Position numbers and translations under genes: made by a program
The notes under the pieces: generated by a model
What the model was told of the DNA's origin: nothing
The model's input: only the letters and a program-made list of their open reading frames with translations
The model's database searches: none
In this document: in pieces, positions 43,001 to 53,995 of the stretch
How positions within the stretch are numbered: position 1 is the stretch's first letter
Layout: each line of letters begins with the position of its first letter
Assembly (NCBI RefSeq): GCF_027172205.1
Contig: NC_070606.1
Span: 96,606,534 to 96,670,533 of the forward strand
Length of the DNA stretch: 64,000 nt
Direction: 5' to 3'
Source of the DNA: Podarcis raffonei
Lineage: Eukaryota; Chordata; Lepidosauria; Squamata; Lacertidae

Positions 43001-46000
43001 CACGGAAACGCCGTTTACCTCCCGCTATAAAGCGGTACCTATTTATCTACTTGTACTTAAGAGTGCTTTCGAACTGCTAGGTGGGCAGGAGCTGGGACCG
43101 AAAGACGGGAGCTCACCCCACCGCAGGGATTCGAACCGCTGACCATACTATCAGCAAGTCCTAGGCACTGAGGTTTTACCCACAGCGCCACCCGCGTCCC
43201 TCATGGACACCATATTGAGTTCCAAATCACGGGGACAGAAAGACATACTGAAAACCGATGGTGCCATCAGGACAGCAATTTATACCTGAAGATACAATGA
43301 GTTGCCCTAGCTGTTACATGTTGGTGTGGGTGTACAGAAATGCTTAGGAACTTTTCAAACCAACAATGAATATGTGGGTTTTCTCTCTCACACACACCAC
43401 ATTAAAAAACTGTACTTGATTTGGGCCACGGCCCTCTGCCGCTTTTCCGGTGCCCAGCTGCTGCACAAACTCCCTCTGGACCGAAACATTTCAAGAGCAG
43501 TGACATCCCGGCTCTCACCTTGGATGTCTGGATAAACCACCATGAAGAGCAGAGCCCAGCACAAAGTGGATGAACCAGTATCTGTCCCGGCTGTGAAGAG
43601 GTCGTAAATGACATGAACCAAGTTGGCTTCGTCAAAGGTCGATTCGGGGTCATCCTTCTTCTGTTGTCAACAATGAATATATATTGATTTATTGCACGCA
43701 TATCCCATCTTTGTTCTCCAAGCAGCTCAAGGGGTGTGGTGTACATGGATCTCCCCCACCCTCATTTAATCCCCAAAACACCCCTGTGAGGTAGGCTAGG
43801 CTGTGAGGGGCCATGGTCACTGGGTTAGCTGAGTGGGGATTCGAATCCTGGTCTCCCAGGTAGTAGTCCAACACTAGACAAATTCATTGTTTTATTCCTT
43901 TTGTAAACTGCTTTGAGTTTTTTTGGGGGAGTTCTTTTTTTTTAACTATCAAGCAGTATATAAATCTTATGAAATACCGTATTTTTTGCTCTATAAGATT
44001 CACTGTTTCCCTCCTAAAAAGTAAGGGGAAATGTGTGTGCGTCTTATGGAGCGAATGCAGGCTGCGCAGCTATCCCAGAAGCCAGAACAGCAAGAGGGAT
44101 CACTGCTTTCGCTGCGCAGCGATTGCTCTTGCTGTTCTGGCTTCTGGGATTCAGAATATTTTTTTCTTGTTTTCCTCCTTCAAAAACTAGGTGTGTCTTA
44201 TGGTCTGGTGCGTCTTATAGAGCGAAAAATACAGTAAATAAACCCATAAGCTGATGCAGAAATGTGGCAAACTGGACTTGAGGCTAAGAAAGAAGAAGAG
44301 AAAACCAAAACTGGCAGACTCATACATCCACGCTTTGGACAGAGCCCATCAACCTACAGAGAATGGTGTTCCTTCGGGGCCCTGGAGGCGTCTCCATTCC
44401 AACAGCCCCCCATTCAAACAGCCACTTACTTTATTTATTTCATCCAGATAGAAGTCAATGAAATCCTGCGGTTCATCTGTTTCCCTCTTCTCCTTGTGCC
44501 TTCTGATCTCACTCCTTCCAAATGAATGGATGTGCTCCAAGCATGAGAAGGCCTTCTGGTGGGGTCCTGGGAGGCGGCACATCAGCCACGGAAACACTTC
44601 GTACAACTGGAGGGGGAGAGAGAGAACGTAAGGAGAGTCCTGAATCTTGATCAGGCCAATGGCCCGTCCAGTCCAGCATCCTGTTCTCACAGCGGCCAAT
44701 CAGATGCCTCAATGGGCATCTTTTTCTTCAAGGAGCTCAAGGCAGTGGACATGGTTCCCTCCTCATTTACGGTAATCCCTACAAGAGCCCTGTGAGGTAG
44801 GTTAGGCTGAGAGGCAGTGACTGGCCCTTGGTCACCCAAGGAGCTCCATGGCCAAGTGGGGATTTGAACCTAGGTCTCCCTGGTCTTAGTCTGACACTCT
44901 AAGCACGGCTCCACATTGGCTCAGGTGTCCCACTGCTTATGTCTCTGCATTGGATTGCTGACTCCAAGTAGGCCTGAGGTGTCCCATCAAGCTTTCACAA
45001 ATGGAATCAACTTTTCGCCTGCACATTCTCACTGGTGGCTGATACCTCCCTCAAACGGAAGAAGGATCAGGCCAGGCAAGAGGTGGCATGAAAGTGCCTT
45101 GCAAAACTGGTAAGATTGTGTGTGTGGTGTGCACGCACACACACACATATGCATATACAAATACTCAGAGACTACTACTACTACTAATAATAATAATAAT
45201 TATACCCCGCCCATCTGTCTGGGTTCCCCCAGCCACTCTGGGTGGCTCCCAACAGATTAAAAACAGAATAAAACATCAAACATTAAAAACTTCCCTAAAC
45301 AGGGCTGCCTACAGATGTCTTCTAAAAGTCAGATAGTTGCTTATTTCCTTGACATCTTATGGGAGGGCATTCCACAGGGCAGGTGCCACCACCAAGAAGG
45401 CCCTCTGCCTGGTTTCCTGTAACCTCACTTCTCACAGTGAGGGAACTGCCAGAAGGCCCTCGGCACTGGACGTCAGTGTCCGGGCTGGGTGATGGGGGTG
45501 GAGACGCTTCTTCACGCTAGGGGCTGCTCCCCGCCACTTGCATTGCTCACCAACCCCTTACCTGCAACCCTCTCCCTTTAAACATCATCCTAACCCCCAT
45601 CCCCTCACAGCTTATCAGCTGCTGTGCAAACTGCAGGATGATGACATTTTGTCTTGCAATAATATAATATAGCAAAATAGCAAAGTCGCTCACCAAATGA
45701 AATGTGGAGAGGAAAAAATGTGCTTCATACTCAATGCATTCTATCAGCTTCTGATACACTTTGTCTTCAATGTCGAAAGGGTGTCCAAAAATTACGTTGG
45801 AGATCACACTACAGAAGGCATGGAAGAGGGGGGTTCTAGGGTCTACAGATTGGCCTAGAAAAATACAGGTGTCCTCTGTCACAATGAACACTCTGAGCAG
45901 TGTTTATCTGCATAATCGTTCAGCTCCTGCTCCCTTCTAAGAACAACTTGTTTGTTTTGCTCTTCTTTTAACCATATTGCTCCTTTAGGCCTTCTGATCA

Positions 46001-49000
46001 CAGGGGGAAAGGAATCCACCCCAAGGGGCCAACTTTGACAAGTGGGCAGGGCAACCTACCTGCCAATCACCTGACATCATTGTGGCACCAGGTGGATGCA
46101 CAGCAGATAGAAACAGGCTGCACACCCCCTGTGACCTGATTGCTTCTCCATGCAGCCACTCCTGGGCCTTTATTCTGATCCAGCAAAACTGTTCACATTC
46201 CCCGGTTAACACCAGTCCTCATGGATGCATAGCTTGATGCAGCCTTCAACCTGGTTCCCTCCAGATGTTTTGTACAACAATACCCATCAGCCCATGTAAG
46301 TGTAGACAAGAGCTGTTTGGCAGTGGAGCAGACTCCCTGGGAATCTGGTAGACTCTCCTTCACCAGAGTTTTTACGCAGTGGTTGGATGCAGCTGGAGTC
46401 AGCAATAACTCACACGGCTCCAGCAAAGTTAACTCTTTATTCAAAAAAACACAGACAGCTCAGGAGGCCAGGCCTAGCACAGCAACTTTTCCTGGTAGGA
46501 TTTGTCGCTATGAGGTAGTTTCAAGGACTAAAAGTCCCCTGTTTCCCACAGCTCCCTAAGTCTCCTCCTTCTCTGGTTCCTTCCCAAGCAATCTGAGGTT
46601 CCATCATCTTGCCTGTCTTCACTCATCCCTCTTCATGTTCTGGGATACCAGCGGGGAGGGGAGCTGGTCACAGCAGGAAGGAGAGTCCTCCTGACTTCTG
46701 CAGCAGCCAGCCTCATCTCTGCCTCTTGCCCTCTCTCTTCGCCAGCCTCTGCTTCTGCTTCTGCCTCTGGTTCTGGATTGCTCTCTGCCTCAGCCTCTTC
46801 CTGATCACTAAACCCTGTTGCCTCTTCAGCTTCCGACACCTCCTCTTCCAAATCTTCTCCCACTGACCACTCATCACCATCCCACCGCCACTCCCTGGGC
46901 TCTGAGCCTTCTTCCCTTGGGAGTTCCCCAGCTGGTGCCTCCCATCAGTCCTCTGCATCCCACCAGTCCATGACAAATGGCCATACGTTAAGGATTCTTT
47001 AGCTGTGATTCCTGCACTGCAGGGGGCTGGACTAGATGACCCTTGAGATCCCCTACAAGTCTATGATTCTATGAATGATGGGCATTGCAGTCCAAAATCT
47101 AAATCCTTCGAAGACAGAGGTCCTCTAGCTGGGCCAGGATGATATGGGAATGAAGGACCAAATCCCTTCTCTTGTGGGAGCCCAATTAGTGCCATTGCCT
47201 TCCGTTAAGAGTTTGGGTGTAATCCTTGACGCCTCCCTTTCCATGGAGGCACAGGTTACTACAACAGCCAAGGCGACATTTTTCCACCTTCGCCGCATCA
47301 AGCAGTTGATCCCTTACCTTTCCCGCCCCGCCCTGGCCACAGTGATCCACGCAACAGTCACCTCCAGGCTTGACTACTGTAATTCGCTCTACATGGGGCT
47401 GCCCTTGAAGCTGACCCAGAAACTCCAGCGGGTGCAGAATGCTGCAGCGAGGCTCCTCACGGGGTCTCTGCCATGGCAGCATATTCACCCAGTGCTTTTC
47501 CAGCTGCACTGGCTCCCGGTGGAGTACAGGGTCAGATTTAAGGTGATGGTTTTGACCTTTAAAGCCCTTCACAGCCTAGGACCTTCGTACCTACGGGACC
47601 ACCTCTCCTGGTATGCCCCACGGAGGACCTTAAGGTCCATAAATAGCAACACCCTAGAGGTCCTGGGCCCTAAGAAAGTCAGATTAGCCTCAACCAGAGC
47701 CAGGGCCTTTTCAACACTGGCTCCGGCCTGGTGGAACGCTCTGCCTCATGAGACCAGGGCCCTGCAGGATCTGATTTCTTTCCGCAGGGCCTGTAAGACA
47801 GAGTTGTTCCGCCTGGCCTTTGGCTTGGAATCAATTTGATTCCTTCCCCCTCTTTCTTTTTTCCTTTCTCCTCCTGTGATGAGGCTGCATTTTAATGTTT
47901 TAATGTTGTATTTTAATCCTGTTTTTTAAGTTGTATTTCAATCAACTTGTTTTTATTATTGGTTGTTAGCCGCCCTGAGCCCGGTCTTGGCTGAGGAGGG
48001 CGGGGTATAAATAAAATTTATTATTATTATTAAAACATCTGGAGGGCACCTGGTTGGTGGTGGCTGATCTGGTTCATTCCCGGTGTTAGGAAAAGTGCCT
48101 TAGAATCAAGGATATTCCTGACCTCTCTTGCTTGCGAAGAACTCCACCATGTGGCCAGCCTCCTCTTGCACACAGAACTCCATGCTTCTTCTTCCAAGGC
48201 CCAGCGATCGGAGCACAGATATCCCAAAACGCCGCTGCTCCTTCCAGGTGTGGCCACTTGAAAACAGGATACCTAAGGGCAGCAAGATATTATTGTTCAG
48301 AAATGAATTTTCCAAGCCAAACATCTGTATAAAACATGGCCAAGAGACAGCCGCTCAACTGCTGTGCTTTATTCCAATGCACCATCCGCACCCTCTCTGC
48401 TACCACCTGCTGGAGTTCCCTCTTGCAACGCACCCCCAGCTCTGAAATTCTAAGTCTACGAGAACCCTGCTCATTGGTTGCACCCCTGAACTGACTGTGA
48501 GTAAGGCCTAAGGGCACAAACTTCCTTTGGAATAGGTGGATATTGGGAGAAGGTGGGACATTGCATCTGGAGCGGCACAACCCGACACCTTCATCTGCTC
48601 CAGCTGCAACAAAACATGTCTCTCCCACATCGGTCTCTACAGCCACAGCAGGCGATGCAGCCTTCCAACAGCTTGACAAGGCGCACTCCTCCATTTTCTC
48701 TCGAGATAGACAGATGCCAGCACTGCTCCCCGTAAGTTTACTAATATGCCGCTTTTCTGCAACAAGCTGTGTCAAAAGTGGCTTGCGGCAAACATTCAAA
48801 ACACCGAAATACAAATATACGAAATACAGAGCATGTCAGTAAATTCAAAAATGACAAAAGCCAACAATTTAACAAACACAAAATAAATTCAATTTTTTTT
48901 TTTTAAAAATCAAGGTTTAAGCACATACATACAAAGCAAAACAAAGGTTAACTAACAATAAAGTTTCTGATTCTCATGTAGTATATTGTAAGTGGACCCA

Positions 49001-49054
49001 CTATTGCTATTCAATGAACACCATTATTTGCACATATTTTCTTTAGGAATTGTT

Positions 49055-49098
<44 letters not shown>

Positions 49099-52000
49099 AC
49101 CCCTCTCATCTGGCTGGGTTTCCCTAGCCCCTCTGGACAGCTTCCAGCATGTATAAAAATGTAATAAAATGTCAAGCATTAAAAAAACTTCAGGGCTGCC
49201 TTCAGGTGTCCTCTAAAAGTTGTGCAGTTCTTTATCTCCTTGACATCTGTTGGGTGGACGTTCCACAGAGAGCTGTGTATCATGGGAAGGCTGCTACCCA
49301 GATATCCAAATGGGAGTCGCAGGATTCCTGGGTGGGGGCTTGACCCAGAACATAATAGAAGAAGAATAATTTCTTAGACCAGTAGTTCCCAAAGTTGGAA
49401 TACTAAGAGGCTAGGAGGTAGCAGCTGTGCACTGGAGGTGTAAATGACTACCAGGCTTTGAGAAGTTGGCATCACTGGATCAATTTCATTGAATCAATTA
49501 AACTAGTTTTCATAGAATTTTATTGTGTTCATATCGTTCTTATTGGGTTGCAGAAAGAACTGTTCCGAATAGTGCTTTTTTATTGGGGTGGGAATGATTT
49601 TATGGGTTACACTTACCCTTTGCTTTCATTGTGTCCCTGACAAAGGGAGTTACTACACGACATGAGGTTTCTTCCGAGTAGTTGCTGAGCACTTGCTTCA
49701 CCAAACGAAAGCCATTCACAACAATCATCGGCTTGTGCCCAACCCAGATGGTGAAGACCTTCCCGTAAACCTTGGACAACTGTGTCGTTTTAAAAATAAA
49801 AAGGCATATATGAGAACAAGAGAGGCATTCGTGGTGAGTTCCGGCACTTCTTTCTGTAGAAAAATAGCACCGGGGACACTAGTCGTCTATATTATTTATA
49901 TGTAAAGGTAAAGGGACCCCTGACCATTAGGTCCAGTCGTGGCCGACTCTGGGGTTGCGACACTCATCTCGCTTTATCGGTCGAGAGAGCTGGCGTACAG
50001 CTTCCGGGTCATGTGGCCAGCATGACTAAACCACTTCTGGCGAACCAGAGCAGCGCACGGAAACACCGTTTACCTTCCTGCCGTAGCGGTACCTATTTAT
50101 CTACTTGCACTTTGACATGCTTTCGAACTGCTAGGTTGGCAGGAGCAGGGACCGAGCAATGGGAGCTCACCCAGTCATGGGGATTCGAACTGTCAACCTT
50201 CTGATCGGCAAGTCCTAGATCGATGGTTTAACCCACAGCGCCACCCGCGTCCCATCTATTTATATGTACTGTCCACCAAAAAGTGATTCATCATTTCTCC
50301 CCTATTCTGTTGTATTGTTTTCTACACTATGTGCAAAATTCAGTATTTCAAACAATAAAATTAAAAAGCATAACTGTATGAGCATAATTAGTTCAGGCCA
50401 TTGGGTTCAAATAAACATAGCCAACCACCTGCAAGGAGTCCCTTCCAGTTGTGCACAGCTGAAAACCTTCTCTGCAACATGACCCAACTAACCCCACACT
50501 TTAGAAAAGTCCATGACTGGTGTGATTTGAGAATCAGGAGCAGTTAAAGCAACAAACTGGGTTTGCAGCATGCTACATTGCATTGCGGGACACGGTAGGC
50601 TCTGTGGTCTAAACCACAGAGCCTAGGACTTGCCGATCAGAAGGTCGGCAGTTCGAATCCCCGCGACGGGGTGAGCTCCTGTTGTTTGGTCCCAGCTCCT
50701 GCCCACCTAGCAGTTCAAAAGCACGTCAAAGTGCAAATAGATAAGTAGGTACCTCTCTGGTCGGAAGATAAACGGCGTTTCCATGTGTTGCTCTGGTTTG
50801 CCAGAAGTGGCTTAGTCATGCTGGCCACATGACCCAGAAGCTGTACGCCGGTTCTCTCGGCCAATAAAGCGAGATGAGCGTCGTACCTTTACCTTTACAT
50901 TGCTCTGCATGATTCACCTTGATGACATGTGCTCAGGACCAACTCCATGAAATTCCACAGCCAAATTGCAACAAAGGGTAATTACATCTTTGTTGCAATG
51001 TCATCCAGTTCTTTCCTCTTTCCCAACATTTCCAAACTCCTGGGATAAGCTGATAGTTTTTATTTTATTATTTTCTATAACACCCTTTATCTGAGGATCA
51101 CAAAGCACTTTACAATATGAAAACATAAAAACACATAACATAGCAAACAAAAACAATACCCCTCCTCTCTTTTAAAGGTTATTTAATTATCCCACTCCAG
51201 GTTGTTTAATTATCCAAAGGGCGGGGGTATTGTCTAACCCACCTGAGAGTAAATGACCCATTAACAGGGTTGTCCGGAATCATCCTGTCAGACATTTTTA
51301 AAAGCCATTTTAAAGTGTTGAGCTTTACACACACACAAAAGGAGACATATATTGAGCAATACAGAAATGGAGGTCCACGCACAAGACAAAGGACAGATTG
51401 TGGAGGATTCTGCAGCCCAAGGATTCCTTTATTGTCCACATTTGATCATTATTTAGCTGTAAATCCATGTCCCCTCATTTGAATTTGGCTGAGTCCACAT
51501 CCACTTGTATCTGGTGGCAGGGAGTAAGTGGGGGAAACCAGAATATGGCAAGGCTACCTCTTATTCTGAATTAAACTCTGCTTGATTACACCGAACTTCG
51601 CATTGTAGGGGGTTGGTTTCCAACTCAACTGCTCTATGATTCTCTGTGACCACCCAGTCAAACTGCCAATTGTTGGGTAAACATCTTCTCTACTTCATTA
51701 CTAACTTATTTAGTGCATGTACTAGTGCAGCAGATCCCACCGCTATCACCAAAATGTAGTGGATCTCACTGCTGTATACCAATATGTAGCGGATCCCTCC
51801 CATGTACACACTCCATAATATGTATTTTTCAACCACCACAGGTTGTGTTTTGGTTCTTCTGTGAGGGAAAAAATTGGGAGACTCAGGCAGAAGTTGAACA
51901 AGCAATAAAGATTAATTTAACAGAATGATGTGAATAAAAAAAGGATGTATCGGGAGATAATGCCTTTTCAGGAAACAGTTAACCTATTATTAATTATACT

Positions 52001-53541
52001 AAATCTAATGGATGTTACAGGCTTCTAATCAAGCACAGCTTCTGTTAAACTTCAGTTGTTTATGTTCCGTTATTACACTTCAGGCAGATGCCAAAAGTTT
52101 CTAGACTAGTTGGCAAATGCTCAGCTTATTTCCAGTTACTTCACTTCAGTTCCTTAACACAGTTGCTTCATAGGGTTTTATAGCTTAACACTTTGGCTCC
52201 TTAACCATATAATTAGGAAATCTTTATTGAGAGTTCACCACATGAAGCATTCCTGCTCAAACCACTTGGAAAGAAAGGAAAGTGGCTCACATATGTTGAT
52301 TTATAAAGGACCATGATGGAAAATGGAAAATAAGAGATTATGATGAGATTAAAGATCATTTTCAGAGTTGGCTGCATTATCAACAATTATATGAAACATA
52401 TAAGAAAGACAGCAAGAAAGGATTCAATTATACAAGGTCTAGGTTTCAAATGAATGTGATTGAAGGGAAAGTGAAACTAATGAAGGCTGCACACAGCATA
52501 CTGTTAGAATGGGAGATGAAAGATGAAGAGGTAAAATCAGACATGATCAAATGGGCACAAGATATAGGTCATAACATCATGATGGAAGATTGCGAAAGGT
52601 TATGGGAAATTGATTTAAAATTTACAGATTGTTCTTTGTTGAAAGAAAATTATATGAAGATGATGTATAGATGGTATATGACACCAGTGCAGCTAGGAAA
52701 AATGTATAAAACTAGCTCAAATATGTGTTGGAAGTCTAAGGAAAAGGAGGAGACATTTTACCATATGTGGTGGGATTGTAATGAATTAAAAACTGAAACA
52801 GACAGATTGACCCATTCCCTACTATTTATTTGGTGGAGGGTGGGCGGAATTATAACATGCATTGAAACATGAGTTGGAGTGCACATGCCAGGCCACAGGA
52901 GGAAACTCCTAAGGGTAGAGATCCCTTCAGCCTCCCCAATAAAATATTTGAGGGGGCCAGGTCCCCCCCCCCAAGTTGACGGACACTGCCATTTAAATGA
53001 TGTGCGTCTTGTGATTGATTATGCGGGACGTGGCTTACCTGGGCCCCCTCAATGTTTTGCTCAAGTTGGCACCCCTGTGTCAGGCAGAGTGGAGAGGGAG
53101 AGAGAGAGGAGGGGGAGGTATTGGAAGGCACAGCAATAAGCAGTTTGCCTTGTGCCCCATAAGTCAGCCTGTGGCCTTCAGGGGTGGTGAAGGACCCCAC
53201 CTCACATGCCACCAGTAGCCTTCAGGAAACTGGGTCGGTGTCTGGAGCAACAAATAGAGGCCCTTCCTCTGTGACCCAAGGGATCCTGCATTCCCCAGTA
53301 GAGCAGATGCTGGGAAGTCCTGCTGCTACACCCTCGTATTAGGAGACAACCCTTAATATGCAAAAAAGGATACCTTGGAGAGGGTGTCTTGATGCCATCC
53401 AGAGCCAAAGCACCACAGGGTCCCCAGGAGAGGTAACGGAAGTGGTCCAGGTGGGAAGTGGCGCCTTGCCCACTGTAGCTTCAAGAACTGCAGACTCAGG
53501 AGAGACACTGCCAGAACTGCAAGGCAGCTGCTGATCTCCAT
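40011..53541 (-). CDS. CYP2J-like: Gene C: complete CYP2J-like cytochrome P450 with extended C-terminus
   Basis: Exons (minus strand): 53541-53374, 49779-49617, 48272-48123, 45854-45694, 44606-44430, 43660-43519, 41900-41713, 41012-40871, 40282-40011. All introns are GT-AG, and exons 2-8 match gene B in length and phase. The product is 520 residues without breaks. Landmarks: N-terminal anchor and FPPGP hinge; C-helix W120-R124 (WKEQR); I-helix AGTDT 297-301; K-helix ExxR E354-R357; haem loop FSIGKRLCLG with Cys435. CYP2 proteins normally stop after CAVPR (here residues 486-490). This one continues for 30 residues and ends SCCSLVV, the last codons coming from the antisense BovB tail. The usual RP after the B-helix is replaced (SCRVV in exon 2). 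It should be an ER monooxygenase; substrate unknown. Confidence 0.92.
40681..40816. mobile_element. Palindromic hAT MITE in gene C intron 8
   Basis: A near-palindrome (CAGTGTTTCCCAGCGTTGGG ... ending GGTTGGGAAACTCTG). Flanks share CTCTAG (40673-40678 and 40817-40822). It ends 54 bp from the splice donor of exon 8. Confidence 0.8.
42188..42251 (+). mobile_element. CR1 3' tail remnant
   Basis: AGGGTTGGAAGAAAGACCCT, then CCCATCTCTACAATTCTATC and ATTCTATGATTT are the last 60 bp of a CR1 element. Intron 6 of gene C. Confidence 0.75.
42378..42401. repeat. (AAAC)n microsatellite
   Basis: About six AAAC units in intron 6 of gene C. Confidence 0.85.
42840..43201 (-). mobile_element. Sauria-type tRNA SINE, copy 3
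   Basis: Reverse orientation: the tail appears first (AGGTAAAGGTACCCCTGCCC), and the tRNA-like head last (CACAGCGCCACCCGCGTCCC). Flanked by an exact 13-bp duplication CATGGACACCATA (42827-42839 and 43202-43214). Intron 6 of gene C. Confidence 0.93.
43700..43870 (+). repeat. SINE-like repeat
   Basis: CAAGCAGCTCAAGGGGTGTG, CACCCCTGTGAGGTAGGCTA, GTGGGGATTCGAATCCTGGT and AGTAGTCCAACACTAG match the repeat family at 9829-10039. Intron 5 of gene C. Confidence 0.65.
43976..44235. mobile_element. TA-flanked palindromic MITE (GCTCTATAAGA type), copy 2
   Basis: Ends ACCGTATTTTTTGCTCTATA and the complement TATAGAGCGAAAAATACAGT. The interior contains two inverted copies of an AGCCAGAACAGCAAGAG-like motif. 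Intron 5 of gene C; it ends about 195 bp from exon 5. Confidence 0.75.
44625..44712 (+). repeat. Interspersed repeat (GATCAGGCCAATGGCCC type)
   Basis: Same repeat as 22015-22130 (TGATCAGGCCAATGGCCCGT, CATCCTGTTCTCACAGCGGC). It begins about 20 bp from the acceptor of gene C exon 5. Confidence 0.6.
44715..44925 (+). repeat. SINE-like repeat
   Basis: CAAGGAGCTCAAGGCAGTGG, GAGCCCTGTGAGGTAGGTTA, GTGGGGATTTGAACCTAGGT and GTCTGACACTCTAAGCACGG match the 9829-10039 family. Intron 4 of gene C. Confidence 0.65.
45165..45520 (-). mobile_element. L2-like LINE 3' end
   Basis: (CTA)n/(TAA)n, then ATACCCCGCCCATCTGTCTG, CACTCTGGGTGGCTCCCAAC, and the reverse complement of the coding end (GGGAACTGCCAGAAGGCCCT, CAGTGTCCGGGCTGGGTGAT). 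It matches 9420-9765 of the plus-strand copy. Intron 4 of gene C; it stops about 175 bp from exon 4. Confidence 0.85.
46297..47074 (+). mobile_element. CR1 3' end split by an LTR-like insertion
   Basis: The left piece (46297-46387: GTAGACAAGAGCTGTTTGGC ... GGTTGGA) and right piece (46976-47074: ATGGCCATACGTTAAGGATT ... GGCTGGACTAGATGACCCTT, CTATGATTCTATGA) together make the normal CR1 3' order. Intron 3 of gene C. Confidence 0.75.
46388..46975 (-). mobile_element. Probable solo LTR fossil inside CR1
   Basis: Read on the minus strand it starts TGTCATGGACTGG and ends CCAGCTGCA, as LTRs do (TG...CA). An AATAAA signal lies about 50 bp from that end. The length is about 590 bp and there is no coding sequence. 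A target duplication is not clear, so the limits and the class (retroviral or gypsy-like) are uncertain. It is younger than the CR1 copy that it interrupts. Confidence 0.55.
47120..48032 (+). mobile_element. L2-like LINE, second subfamily, ORF2 C-terminus and tail
   Basis: An open frame at 47144-47839 codes [57 protein letters not shown] and APAWWNALP, collinear with the C-terminal third of the LINE at 7302-9656 but clearly diverged. The 3' UTR ends GAGGGCGGGGTATAAATAAA and (TTA)n. Intron 3 of gene C; it ends only about 90 bp from exon 3. The 231-codon open stretch suggests a relatively recent insertion. Confidence 0.85.
48333..49053. other. Unassigned part of gene C intron 2
   Basis: No gene or clear repeat. 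A minus-strand open frame near 48290-48814 overlaps exon 3's acceptor side and has no recognisable domain. An A/T-rich patch lies near 48890-48990. Confidence 0.35.
49054..49330 (-). mobile_element. L2-like LINE 3' end, diverged
   Basis: (ATC)n at about 49057-49098, then TACCCCTCTCATCTGGCTGG and CCTCTGGACAGCTTCCAGCA, and further AGGGCTGCCTTCAGGTGTCC and TTGGGTGGACGTTCCACAGA. Intron 2 of gene C. Confidence 0.75.
49905..50256 (-). mobile_element. Sauria-type tRNA SINE, copy 4
   Basis: Tail first (AAGGTAAAGGGACCCCTGAC), head last (CCCACAGCGCCACCCGCGTC). Flanked by an exact 12-bp duplication TATTTATATGTA (49893-49904 and 50257-50268). Intron 1 of gene C; it begins about 125 bp upstream of exon 2. 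Confidence 0.93.
50583..50897 (+). mobile_element. Sauria-type tRNA SINE, copy 5, shortened tail
   Basis: Head CTCTGTGGTCTAAACCACAG, box-B-like GCAGTTCGAATCCCCGCGAC, and a tail that jumps from GCGAGATGAGCGTCGTACCT straight to TTTACCTTTAC. A short duplication ACATTGC borders it. Intron 1 of gene C. Confidence 0.85.
50930..52240. other. Unassigned part of gene C intron 1
   Basis: Mostly unrecognised. A CR1 tail remnant (GCATTGTAGGGGGTTGGTTT ... CTCTATGATTCT) lies at about 51597-51645. A short local repeat of GTAG(T/C)GGATC units occurs near 51725-51800. No gene was seen. Confidence 0.4.
52250..52868 (+). mobile_element. L1 LINE ORF2 C-terminal fragment
   Basis: Codes a region homologous to 32640-33070: [39 protein letters not shown] and a degenerate knuckle [18 protein letters not shown]. 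It is truncated at both ends. Intron 1 of gene C. Confidence 0.8.
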
Positions 53542-53762
53542 TGCCACCTTAGGTTTAAGCCTCAGCTCTGCTCTGGGATGTCTGAGGCAGGTTGGGTTGC
53601 TTTTCATATTCTTCCTACAAAGAAGGCGTTTGCCTCCAGCATTTGTGTATTTGTCAATAGTGACAATTACCAAACCTCAAAGGTGTTTCAGATAAGGACT
53701 TCACATGCCAGTACATCAAGTACATTGCAGGAACATTCCAGGAACAGGTCCAAGCGCTGATC

Positions 53763-53926
53763 ATGAAAAGAAGGAGGACAGAAACATTACTGAATAATGA
53801 CAAAGCGGATATAATACTTTTACAGCAAACGCATCAGACAAAAGAGGTGGTTAATGAACTCAAACTGAGAGGTTTAAATAATTATGAGAACGCATATGGT
53901 ATGTCAAAATCCAGAGGGATAGCAAC
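53763..53926 (+). mobile_element. L1 LINE ORF2 N-terminal (endonuclease) fragment
   Basis: Codes KRRRTETLLNNDKADIILLQ followed by QTHQTKE and ENAYGMSKSRGIA, the start of an L1 APE endonuclease. It is interrupted at 53927 by the TA-flanked MITE. A copy of its last 40 bp recurs at 55678-55717 on the far side of the hydrolase-bearing element. Confidence 0.78.
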
Positions 53927-53928
53927 TA

Positions 53929-53990
53929 CAGTGGAACCTCGAGTTGCGAATATCTCCCGGAGGCACATCCACAACTTGAAGTGTTGTGGT
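53929..53990. mobile_element. TA-flanked MITE (CAGTGGAACC type), left partial copy
   Basis: Starts CAGTGGAACCTCGAGTTGCG after TA and continues with blocks similar to the full copy at 55718-55939, then gives way to the hydrolase-bearing element. Confidence 0.65.
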
Positions 53991-53995
53991 TCGAG

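Noticed and set aside
48290-48814. 174-codon minus-strand frame next to gene C exon 3
   Set aside because: No domain, no homologue that I recognise, and it overlaps the exon's acceptor side; probably chance.
49381-49620. hAT-like left end (CAGTAGTTCCCAAAGTTGG) near gene C exon 2
   Set aside because: Resembles the end at 24209, but no right end or 8-bp duplication was found; too weak to annotate.
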